A DNA stretch of 28,684 nt from a virus: positions 1 through 28,684 of IMG/VR virus record IMGVR_UViG_3300011113_000176; one strand, written 5' to 3'. Positions 23,498-28,684 of the stretch are shown here, in pieces. Below the pieces are notes generated by a model. The model was not told the DNA's origin and made no database searches. It saw only the letters and a list, made by a program, of their open reading frames with translations. A program made the position numbers and the translations under genes. Position 1 is the first letter of the stretch. Each line of letters begins with the position of its first letter.

Positions 23498-23509
23498 AGA
23501 GGACATACA

Positions 23510-23857
23510 ATGCTCAGTAACCTAGTCGGATTATGTACCGATTATCACGACCCAGACTTGTGGTTCTCGGATACTGACGACACCAAAGGTAAGGGCAGGC
23601 CGCGCAAGCATGAGCTATCTGTACGGGTAGAGAGAACACTCAAAGCCATTGAGATATGTTCTCACTGCCCGATACAGGAGCAGTGCTTAGAACAGGGAAT
23701 GCTACCTGAGAACATTGAGAACGGCGTGTGGGGTGGTGTCATGGCAGGAGAACGCATGGCACTAAGTGGTTATCCACTCAACACTACGCTTACTATCATG
23801 GCAGTAGAGTTTGCTAAGAAGGTGAGATCATTAAAAAGCCTGACAAGCAAAGTATAA
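23510..23857 (+). CDS. whiB: WhiB-like iron-sulphur transcription regulator
   Basis: 115 aa, ATG at 23510 with GAGAGGA. The four cysteine ligands of the WhiB [4Fe-4S] cluster are visible: C9, then C50-x2-C53-x5-C59 (ICSHCPIQEQC). They are followed by the glycine-rich turn GVWGG (72-76) and a modestly basic tail (KKVRSLKSL). WhiB proteins are restricted to Actinobacteria and their phages. They bind the primary sigma factor and redirect transcription; some phage copies repress host whiB2 or protect against superinfection. A 23-residue polar insert (TDDTKGKGRPRKHELSV region) precedes C50. This is the best host-range marker in the window. Confidence 0.88.
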   Translation: MLSNLVGLCTDYHDPDLWFSDTDDTKGKGRPRKHELSVRVERTLKAIEICSHCPIQEQCLEQGMLPENIENGVWGGVMAGERMALSGYPLNTTLTIMAVEFAKKVRSLKSLTSKV

Positions 23858-23877
23858 TCTTTGTAACTCTCTCAATT

Positions 23878-24258
23878 ATGTTAGCTGTGTCGATCATCCA
23901 TGACACAACTACCAAGCCTGTAAGCATACAAGTACCAAGGGAATCGGTACGACCTAGCATTCAGGAGTGGGCAAAGGAAGATAGTAAGACCTATGCCTTT
24001 GGCAAGTTGGGAGTGTGGGTCGAGAGGGAGTGGGTATGTCTTGAGAAGTTGTGGACTAAAGAATCCAACTGGAATCCACGATCTTATAATAAGATAAAAG
24101 TTGATGGGAAGAACGCAGGTGGTATCCCACAGCTTCTCGGACTTGACCCACGCACTCACCCGACATATCAGATAGAGCAAGGGTTGAAGTATATATATCA
24201 CAGGTACGGCACACCATGTAAGGCATGGTCATACTGGAAGGAGCACAAGTGGTACTAA
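23878..24258 (+). CDS. Transglycosylase-type endolysin with signal-anchor-like N-terminus
   Basis: 126 aa from the ATG at 23878. The C-terminal domain fits small lytic transglycosylases (SLT/Rpf-like): LEKLWTKESNWNPRSYN with catalytic Glu62, AGGIPQ (80-85) and IEQGLKYIYHRYGTPCKAW (99-117). It should cleave the glycan strands of the host wall. C54 and C114 could form a disulphide. The ATG lacks a ribosome-binding site and cuts into a hydrophobic run. The same frame is open upstream, reading KKPDKQSIIFVTLSIMLAVS. An ATT at 23830 preceded by AAGGTGAG would give a full signal-anchor and overlap WhiB by 28 bases. I list the conservative start. Confidence 0.78.
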   Translation: MLAVSIIHDTTTKPVSIQVPRESVRPSIQEWAKEDSKTYAFGKLGVWVEREWVCLEKLWTKESNWNPRSYNKIKVDGKNAGGIPQLLGLDPRTHPTYQIEQGLKYIYHRYGTPCKAWSYWKEHKWY

Positions 24259-24452
24259 AAAGTTGGGATAAGGCAGGTGATCTTATCTGCGATTCATGTA
24301 ACAAGATGATCGTTGGTGATTACAATCTAGTAAGCCACATCAACGGCTCGTCTACCTTTGAGGTCTTCCACTTGACACCAATGGACTGTGCTTACGCAGA
24401 CGCACCAATAAAAATATCAAGAAGAAGGAACAAAGGTCATGGCAACCTATGA
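24249..24452 (+). CDS. Small protein with CxxC motif, 67 aa
   Basis: I chose GTG at 24249 because AAGGAG lies six bases upstream. It overlaps the end of the endolysin gene by ten bases; an ATG at 24225 lacks such a site. The sequence has DLICDSCNKMIVGDYNLVSH, so a CxxC (with a possible third Cys in TPMDCAYAD) could bind zinc, and it ends in a basic stretch (KISRRRNKGHGNL). It has no membrane segment, so it is not a holin. Function unknown. Confidence 0.6.
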   Translation: MVLKSWDKAGDLICDSCNKMIVGDYNLVSHINGSSTFEVFHLTPMDCAYADAPIKISRRRNKGHGNL

Positions 24453-24609
24453 GTATGTATGTAGATCATGTACCAATATCTATACGACTACAAGAAGTAT
24501 GCTTGAGGAAGAAGTGATACCACTATGTTGTGGCGAACTGACCTCAAGGATATGGCAACCAACACCAACAGTATTCAAGGGCTCAGGATTCTATTCGACA
24601 GGAGGATAA
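24439..24609 (+). CDS. FmdB-like zinc-ribbon protein, 56 aa
   Basis: ATG at 24439, overlapping the previous gene by 14 bases. It begins MATYEYVCRSCTNIYTTTRS, the classic YEY-C-x2-C start of FmdB-type zinc ribbons. A second cysteine pair follows (IPLCCGEL), and the protein ends PTPTVFKGSGFYSTGG, where FKGSGFY is a family hallmark. These small proteins are proposed regulators or metal-binding adaptors with no firm function, and they are common in actinobacterial phages. It was too short for a simple length cut-off but is convincing by motif. Confidence 0.75.
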   Translation: MATYEYVCRSCTNIYTTTRSMLEEEVIPLCCGELTSRIWQPTPTVFKGSGFYSTGG

Positions 24610-24612
24610 ACA

Positions 24613-24846
24613 ATGAGATTCTTAAGCACATTTTCCGATGGAGAATTACTAGAAAAAGCTAAACAAAAAAAGATGGAAGAACTTTATTCGGATTGGTATT
24701 ATAAATACATTGGCGAGTATGGTGATGAGTTTTCAAGCTTCGTTGAAGAGGAGTTACTTGGGTATCTCAACCCACCCATAAAAGAATTCGCCAAGTTATT
24801 CTATGAAAAGATAGAGAAGGGAACGACAGATGGTGATCCTGTATGA
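24613..24846 (+). CDS. Unknown helical protein, 77 aa
   Basis: ATG at 24613 after the strong site AGGAGG. It begins MRFLSTFSDGELLEKAKQKK and has aromatic-rich helices (ELYSDWYYKYIGEYGDEFSS; LNPPIKEFAKLFYEKIEK). It has no cysteines and no membrane segment. It overlaps the next ATG by 17 bases. No family recognised. Confidence 0.62.
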   Translation: MRFLSTFSDGELLEKAKQKKMEELYSDWYYKYIGEYGDEFSSFVEEELLGYLNPPIKEFAKLFYEKIEKGTTDGDPV

Positions 24847-24991
24847 TTTGACACCGGAAGAAGAAAGACGATTCAGCGATACAAATCCGGACATGACACC
24901 GGAAGAATACTTCTACCAAGAATTTGGTGAGGCTACTTGGTCTGATCCTGCTGAAGAGCCAGACCCAGTACCATATGGTGTTATATGGTAA
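24830..24991 (+). CDS. Small acidic protein, 53 aa
   Basis: ATG at 24830 after GGGA. It encodes MVILYDLTPEEERRFSDTNP, then DMTPEEYFYQEFGEATWSDP and an acidic end before VPYGVIW. The short element LTPEEER/MTPEEYF is repeated within it. It overlaps its neighbours on both sides in different frames, as is usual in this compact operon. Function unknown. Confidence 0.5.
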   Translation: MVILYDLTPEEERRFSDTNPDMTPEEYFYQEFGEATWSDPAEEPDPVPYGVIW

Positions 24992-25065
24992 GCATACTGA
25001 TAGGTGTATCTGCCTGTATGGGCATGACCTATCTGCTACTACTCATTGAGGATAAGCTAAACTAA
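24985..25065 (+). CDS. Possible single-membrane-span micropeptide, 26 aa
   Basis: ATG at 24985 inside the end of the preceding gene, stop TAA at 25063-25065. It reads MVSILIGVSACMGMTYLLLL then IEDKLN, a single hydrophobic span with a charged end. It is the last gene of the operon and overlaps the convergent sigma-like gene by four bases. A tiny holin or lysis accessory is conceivable so near the endolysin. No ribosome-binding site is visible, so it may be chance. Confidence 0.38.
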   Translation: MVSILIGVSACMGMTYLLLLIEDKLN

Positions 25066-25706
25066 TCCTCTAACACCTCAGTCGGTTGGGCTATGTCGTT
25101 ATCTTTGAACGGCTTTAGCCCACCGATTTTCTTTATAAGCTTCTTAATAATCCTTCTGTGCTTCATACGCACAGCATCTTGTGAACCAGCTTTCAAGGTT
25201 CGAGCTATCTCATCAAAGTCCATGCTCTCGCCATGCCTATAAAAAAGCAGTAATTTTTCCTCTTTTTCGAGGGTGTGGTAGGCTGTCTCGATCTCTATCA
25301 ACATGACCATAAGGTTGCCACCCTCAGATGGGGCAGATGGTTTGCCAGGGCGACCAAGGTTTAGTTTCTGTAGCACAGTCATCTCGCCTCGTATAACAGA
25401 GGGAAGTAGTGCTTCTACGATATCGGGTTCGTAATAAAATAAATCACCCTTCTCATAGCCAAGTGTCTTGGCTTTCCAATACTGACAATAATCCAACGCT
25501 TGATTACGAAGTGATCTGTAGATGAGATTCTTTGCGTCCTTCTCACCAATAGATTCCCACTCGTCCAGCTTGTTTGGGTGTTCTACGAACCACTCATACA
25601 AGGACTGACGAATATCCTCAAGCTCCACCATAGGAAACTTCTTGTGATAGTCAGAAGAAACGGCAGTTACTACGAACTCCCACTTCTTGATACGATCCCA
25701 GTCCAT
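25062..25706 (-). CDS. Sigma factor-like regulator
   Basis: 214 aa from the ATG at 25704-25706, which overlaps the metallophosphoesterase stop (TAATG); a TTG three codons earlier is possible. An N-terminal helical region (LEDIRQSLYEWFVEHPNKLD, DAKNLIYRSLRNQALDYCQ) resembles sigma region 2. The C-terminal part (LEKEEKLLLFYRHGESMDFD, EIARTLKAGSQDAVRMKHRR) resembles the region 4 helix-turn-helix that reads the -35 element. Such proteins are often annotated as sigma-like in actinobacterial phages. It could direct RNA polymerase to late promoters. A plain HTH DNA-binding protein is the alternative. Confidence 0.6.
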   Translation of the reverse strand: MDWDRIKKWEFVVTAVSSDYHKKFPMVELEDIRQSLYEWFVEHPNKLDEWESIGEKDAKNLIYRSLRNQALDYCQYWKAKTLGYEKGDLFYYEPDIVEALLPSVIRGEMTVLQKLNLGRPGKPSAPSEGGNLMVMLIEIETAYHTLEKEEKLLLFYRHGESMDFDEIARTLKAGSQDAVRMKHRRIIKKLIKKIGGLKPFKDNDIAQPTEVLED

Positions 25707-26446
25707 TATCCCCAACGCTTCCCGTGTACATAGAATGATCCGTCCCTGTTGATAGGTATAACAGACGGAGTGACTGTGTTGCCATCAACATACAGGATAC
25801 CGAAGCCTTGTTGCCAAGAGAACAAACCACCCTTGACATACAGTGCGTGTTTAGAATCCATAAGGTTGCCAACCTCTAGACCCCACACAGTATGTGCTTT
25901 GCCGCCCATGTATGACTGTGTGAAGTGACTGAGACCCAGTCGGTGTGTATGTCCGCACACAACAGAAGCTCCAGCTTTCTTGGCTAAACCAAGGGCTGTA
26001 AGCCCACCAGTATGATTGACCGAACCCTCATCTCCATGTAGCAGAATCCAACCAGGAGCTAGGTTGAAGGGCTTGCGGTGGTATGTAATACCCAACTCGT
26101 CCAACTTGAGGAATGCTTCAAGGTTCAACTCTGGTAGCCCTAGCAACCCCGGCGAGCGCAACATGACTGTGTTGAACAGCCGGTCAGTATGGTTACTGCG
26201 AATCATGTGGTCGACTTTGAGATCCTCTAAGATACGGACAGTAGTATCTCTGTCCTTGCCAATGCTACGCTCATACTCAAGAGGCGTACCTTTAGCCCAA
26301 CGACTAATCGTTTGCATGTCCATCTCATCGCCAACGGATACTACCATGTCAGGCTTGTAAGCCTTGATGAACTTGGCTAGATTATCAACAGCCTTCTTAT
26401 CATGATACGGCACCTGTAAGTCTGATACACATACTATGGTCTTCAC
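25706..26446 (-). CDS. Calcineurin-type metallophosphoesterase
   Basis: 246 aa. The GTG start at 26444-26446 forms a GTGA overlap with the upstream gene. Metal-binding motifs appear in order: SDLQVPYHD (8-16, with Gln where the usual DxH has His), GDEMD (39-43), SNHTDR (84-89), HGDEG (137-141) and GHTHR (165-169). This family hydrolyses phosphomono- or diesters; phage members are thought to act on nucleic acid ends or nucleotides. The neighbouring nucleotide-associated and primase genes fit a DNA-metabolism role. The exact substrate cannot be read from sequence. Confidence 0.82.
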   Translation of the reverse strand: MKTIVCVSDLQVPYHDKKAVDNLAKFIKAYKPDMVVSVGDEMDMQTISRWAKGTPLEYERSIGKDRDTTVRILEDLKVDHMIRSNHTDRLFNTVMLRSPGLLGLPELNLEAFLKLDELGITYHRKPFNLAPGWILLHGDEGSVNHTGGLTALGLAKKAGASVVCGHTHRLGLSHFTQSYMGGKAHTVWGLEVGNLMDSKHALYVKGGLFSWQQGFGILYVDGNTVTPSVIPINRDGSFYVHGKRWG

Positions 26447-26835
26447 TTATCCCACTTTCCTCGGAGAACCAGGAGCCCAATGATGGCATAGTTGGCCATG
26501 TCCTTAAAAGAATCCTCAATAGATTCATGCTTAGGCTGAAAGCCCTTGGTATCTTTCATGTATTCATATAGATTATTGATACGGGCCAACTTGTCATACA
26601 TTCGAACACGCAGTCCATTAAGTGCACCGCCGGGTGCAGCGGAAATGTTTAGTGGCCCATAATCTTTATGCTTACTAAGAAGCAACTCTTCTAGTTCTCT
26701 GAAAGTAGCTCTGACAGAACGTTCGAAGTCAGTAGTGGGAATCGTAACGTTACGAGCAGGTAATTCGTGCCACGTTTTATACCATTCGTCTCTATCTGCA
26801 GGCCGTTCTTTCTTAGGTAGGTTATAATCTGCCAT
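26443..26835 (-). CDS. Nucleotide modification-associated domain 1 (DUF1599/Nmad1) protein
   Basis: 130 aa, ATG at 26835 after GAGGAGAT. The core matches DUF1599: LEELLLSKHKDYGPLNIS, GGALNGLRVRMYDKLARINN, and the C-terminal IEDSFKDMANYAIIGLLVLR. The family is all-alpha, possibly related to MazG/dUTPase-like nucleotide-binding proteins, and has been linked by gene context to phage DNA base modification. No modifying enzyme (for example a deoxynucleotide hydroxymethylase) is visible in the window, so modification of this phage's DNA is only possible. The reaction is not established. Confidence 0.75.
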   Translation of the reverse strand: MADYNLPKKERPADRDEWYKTWHELPARNVTIPTTDFERSVRATFRELEELLLSKHKDYGPLNISAAPGGALNGLRVRMYDKLARINNLYEYMKDTKGFQPKHESIEDSFKDMANYAIIGLLVLRGKWDK

Positions 26836-26841
26836 ATCTCC

Positions 26842-27210
26842 TCATCTTCCATCTTCTTTATGTTCATCTAATATATCCTTCAACGCTTCGTCAATGTTCT
26901 TCATGGCCCTGAATATCATCTTTTCCTGGAAGAACTGCTCCACATAATCCGGCTCAGTATCCGACAAGTAGAGTGTCATATACGCTGACTCTGCCATGTC
27001 TTTGATGAGCTGCATATCTTTGCGTTTAGCAGCTACAAATATTTCTCTAAGTAATGTACCCAACTTGAGAGAGTAATCACCAGGCAAACGAAGCTGTGGT
27101 TCAAACTTACCCGGCAGTTCTTCGGCTGCCCAGAAGTGGTCAATCGCATCGAATGCGCTATCAAATATTTCACCGCAGTCGGCACATTCATTCATGTTAA
27201 TTTCATCCAT
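26842..27210 (-). CDS. Small protein with C2-H zinc motif
   Basis: 122 aa if it starts at the ATG at 27208-27210, which overlaps the primase stop (ATGGATGA). A GTG at 27261 would add 17 residues and overlap more of the primase. The N-terminus holds NECADCGEIFDSAFDAIDHF, a CxxC followed by a histidine, as in C2H2-like fingers. The rest is helical and acidic (GTLLREIFVAAKRKDMQLIK; EQFFQEKMIFRAMKNIDEAL). It may bind the primase or DNA, judged only from the operon. No family name known to me. Confidence 0.6.
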   Translation of the reverse strand: MDEINMNECADCGEIFDSAFDAIDHFWAAEELPGKFEPQLRLPGDYSLKLGTLLREIFVAAKRKDMQLIKDMAESAYMTLYLSDTEPDYVEQFFQEKMIFRAMKNIDEALKDILDEHKEDGR

Positions 27211-27826
27211 TAAGTTTGGCTCTATCTCTAATGAATCCTGATCCGAATTTTGTATATGCACTGTTTACATCTTCCCCTTCCGGCAATTGTATAATGGTAA
27301 CTGGTAGCTCCCTTGCAAGACCACGTGCGAATTCTGTGCCTGGTTGATCACCATCGGCGAATACATATACACGCTCGAAGTCTGCGAGCATTCTTGTGTA
27401 GTGTTTCTTCCAACTGTTAGCACCAGGAACACCGATGCAAGGAATGCCAACGCAAGAAGACAGAGTGATCGTATCAAGTTCGCCTTCGCAGACTCCAATA
27501 TAATCACCCGCTTTTTCTATGTCCATAACATTGTACATGTGCGTTTCAGCTCCGGTCAAACCCATGTACTTAGGTTCAACAGCAGGGTTAAGAGAACGAA
27601 ACCGTATATCGACAACACCAGACTTAGTAATATAAGGGATAGCAAGCCTACCAATATACGCTTCATGGCCAGGCTCAGGCTCCACGACTACGCCTAATCG
27701 CGCCAGCCGTGCTACTTCCTGAGTTATGCCCCTGTTTTTTAGGTAGTCGTATGCCTGAGAGATATGCTCCGCGTACCTCTCCGCTGCCATCCCCAGTAAT
27801 TCTTTCTGAGAACTTAACTGCTTCAT
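27203..27826 (-). CDS. DNA primase, Toprim catalytic part
   Basis: 207 aa, ATG at 27826 with AGAGGGA upstream. It starts with a helical segment (ISQAYDYLKNRGITQEVARL), then a beta region (AYIGRLAIPYITKSGVVDIR). The Toprim centre is VCEGELDTI with catalytic Glu114, followed by VPGANSW and the metal-binding DGD at 158-160 (VYVFADGDQPG). It should make RNA primers. The zinc-binding domain that normally precedes it is in a separate overlapping frame upstream, giving a two-part primase. It lacks a helicase domain. Confidence 0.82.
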   Translation of the reverse strand: MKQLSSQKELLGMAAERYAEHISQAYDYLKNRGITQEVARLARLGVVVEPEPGHEAYIGRLAIPYITKSGVVDIRFRSLNPAVEPKYMGLTGAETHMYNVMDIEKAGDYIGVCEGELDTITLSSCVGIPCIGVPGANSWKKHYTRMLADFERVYVFADGDQPGTEFARGLARELPVTIIQLPEGEDVNSAYTKFGSGFIRDRAKLNG

Positions 27827-28049
27827 AGATACTTAGTCCCTCTTGTCTTCCAATAATTTGTAAACTGTTTCCAGATATTCCACACGCGAAACACATAAAT
27901 ATTTGCCGGTCGAGGTTTGCTGTACCTGACTGGTGTGTATCGTCATGGAACGGACACTTGAGATTGACCTGCCCAGATGATCTTTTAATACTTGCTCCAT
28001 AATGCTCCAATACTAATTTGATAGATGGCAGGTCACTCAAACAAATCAC
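27675..28049 (-). CDS. DNA primase, CHC2 zinc-binding part
   Basis: 124 aa as annotated from a GTG at 28049; a TTG three codons later (SDLPSIKLVLEHYG) is also possible. The zinc motif is KCPFHDDTHQS (C32, H35) with FMCFACG (C53, C56), the primase template-recognition module, followed by SLQIIGRQEGLSIYEAVKFS. It overlaps the Toprim gene by 152 bases in the frame one base back. The last roughly 40 residues (GAYLSGIRLPKKQGHNSGSS) look like out-of-frame translation of the Toprim gene, so the functional domain probably ends near residue 90. A +1 frameshift would fuse the two. Confidence 0.75.
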   Translation of the reverse strand: MICLSDLPSIKLVLEHYGASIKRSSGQVNLKCPFHDDTHQSGTANLDRQIFMCFACGISGNSLQIIGRQEGLSIYEAVKFSERITGDGSGEVRGAYLSGIRLPKKQGHNSGSSTAGAIRRSRGA

Positions 28050-28398
28050 CCAACCTGAATACTACATAGGAATCTTCTACTGCTTTGCCTCTGGCCTTGA
28101 TGATGACCGCCGGGAGGATTTCAGCTTGTTGTAAAGCTCTTGCTTTAGCATAATTTCCAGCCTCCGTTCGAGCTTCTTTCGTCCAGCCGGAGAGATCGAT
28201 ACGACCTGATTCTCCTGGTGCTTTAGCTTCGATGATTCCGATTTGTCCGAGGAAGTCTTCATGTATGACAACGTCTCCTTCGTCGTTTCGTCCAGCCCTT
28301 GCCAAGCGTTCTGCAGAATATCCACGAGAACGGAAGTAATCTTTGACTTCGATTTCAAACTTTGCCCCTCTACGCTTGTGCGATTTACGGCTCGTCAT
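28033..28398 (-). CDS. Holliday junction resolvase-like PD-(D/E)XK nuclease
   Basis: 121 aa, ATG at 28398. The pattern is SHKRRGAKFEIEVKDYFRSR, then RLARAGRNDEGDVVI, then IGIIEAKA. Active-site candidates are E15, D42 and E57-x-K59, as in Hjc/RecU-type resolvases. It continues with LSGWTKEARTEAGNYAKARA and a final YVVFRLGDLFE. It should cut branched recombination or replication intermediates before packaging. It overlaps the primase zinc gene by 17 bases. A restriction-type or VRR-type nuclease is the alternative. Confidence 0.72.
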   Translation of the reverse strand: MTSRKSHKRRGAKFEIEVKDYFRSRGYSAERLARAGRNDEGDVVIHEDFLGQIGIIEAKAPGESGRIDLSGWTKEARTEAGNYAKARALQQAEILPAVIIKARGKAVEDSYVVFRLGDLFE

Positions 28399-28579
28399 GG
28401 TATGCCACCAAACTTATAATGTCTCGGTATGCGTAAATCAATCCTTTGGTATACTCATGGTTGCGGATAAGCTTATCACAGTTGGGACACTTGGTTAGAC
28501 CAGTAGCGTCCTCTTTGAGAACCTCTTGGTGCAAGTGCAGTTTCTGATGAAGTGCAGCAATAAGTTCTTGGCTATTCAT
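28385..28579 (-). CDS. Small protein with CxxC motif, 64 aa
   Basis: ATG at 28579. It starts with a helix (MNSQELIAALHQKLHLHQEV) and carries a CPNC motif within LTKCPNCDKLIRNHEYTKG, with a nearby His, which could bind one zinc. It ends with a hydrophobic helix (LIYAYRDIISLVAYHDEP). It overlaps the resolvase gene by 14 bases. Function unknown; the context is DNA replication. Confidence 0.6.
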   Translation of the reverse strand: MNSQELIAALHQKLHLHQEVLKEDATGLTKCPNCDKLIRNHEYTKGLIYAYRDIISLVAYHDEP

Positions 28580-28682
28580 TTTTTACCAACTTCCATCCGC
28601 GATGCTCTAGCTCTTCTAGTATCTTGCCAGCCATATATCCTGGCTCGTTAGGCAGGGTTTCTTTCCAGTTGTCCCACAGGAT
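28572..28682 (-). CDS. C-terminal end of a gene that continues past the right edge
   Basis: An open frame from the right edge ends at TAG 28572-28574, overlapping the next ATG by eight bases. The visible 36 residues include WDNWKETLPNEPGYMAGKIL and EELEHRGWKLVKNE. The overlap at the stop matches the coupling elsewhere in this operon. It is too short to name. Confidence 0.5.
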   Translation of the reverse strand: MLWDNWKETLPNEPGYMAGKILEELEHRGWKLVKNE

Positions 28683-28684
28683 AG

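Noticed and set aside
28077-28358. 93-aa minus-strand ORF
   Set aside because: Alternative frame of the resolvase gene; only the 121-aa frame carries nuclease motifs.

Overview
This window is part of the genome of a tailed double-stranded DNA bacteriophage. It carries terminase, portal, scaffold, HK97-type capsid, an internal-protein-like cassette, a collagen-like fibre, primase, Holliday junction resolvase and endolysin genes, packed almost without gaps. A WhiB-type iron-sulphur regulator (C9, C50, C53, C59 and a GVWGG turn) points to an actinobacterial host, because WhiB proteins are confined to Actinobacteria and their phages. Base composition looks low to medium GC by eye. That would fit phages of low-GC aquatic Actinobacteria better than phages of high-GC soil actinomycetes, but this is inference. 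No integrase, repressor, DNA polymerase, tape-measure protein or tail tube was recognised, so a podovirus-like particle is plausible but not proven.

Layout. (1) 19079 down to 1, minus strand: the late operon. In transcription order it holds TerL, four small lysine-rich proteins, the portal, two small proteins, a roughly 8.3 kb cassette of four large unknown proteins (1597, 243, 527 and 392 aa; probably internal or ejection proteins), scaffold, major capsid, a row of small virion-type proteins (several lysine-rich), a beta-sandwich structural protein and a collagen-repeat fibre that runs off the left edge. Many junctions are one-base TAATG overlaps. (2) 19080 to 20072: a divergent control region of about 1 kb. 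It has an AT-rich stretch with a hairpin, a degenerate 9-10 bp TGTCC repeat array, two perfect TGTGA-N6-TCACA palindromes of the CRP/GlxR type, and a GC-rich leader. (3) 20073 to 25065, plus strand: an operon of small unknown proteins, an amidoligase-like protein with tandem zinc motifs, a class II glutamine amidotransferase with Cys2 as nucleophile, WhiB, a transglycosylase-type endolysin and a FmdB-like zinc ribbon. (4) 28684 down to 25062, minus strand: a replication and nucleotide group with resolvase, primase in two overlapping frames, a zinc-motif protein, an Nmad1/DUF1599 protein, a metallophosphoesterase and a sigma-like factor. Operons 3 and 4 converge with a 4 bp overlap at 25062-25065.

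How the parts may work together. The control region separates late structural genes from the plus-strand operon and could couple phage transcription or replication to a host CRP-family regulator. WhiB and the sigma-like protein could redirect host transcription. The amidoligase and amidotransferase form a predicted ammonia-channelling ligase pair of unknown substrate and are the most interesting biochemical system here. Family assignments come from visible motifs and memory; no database search was run.
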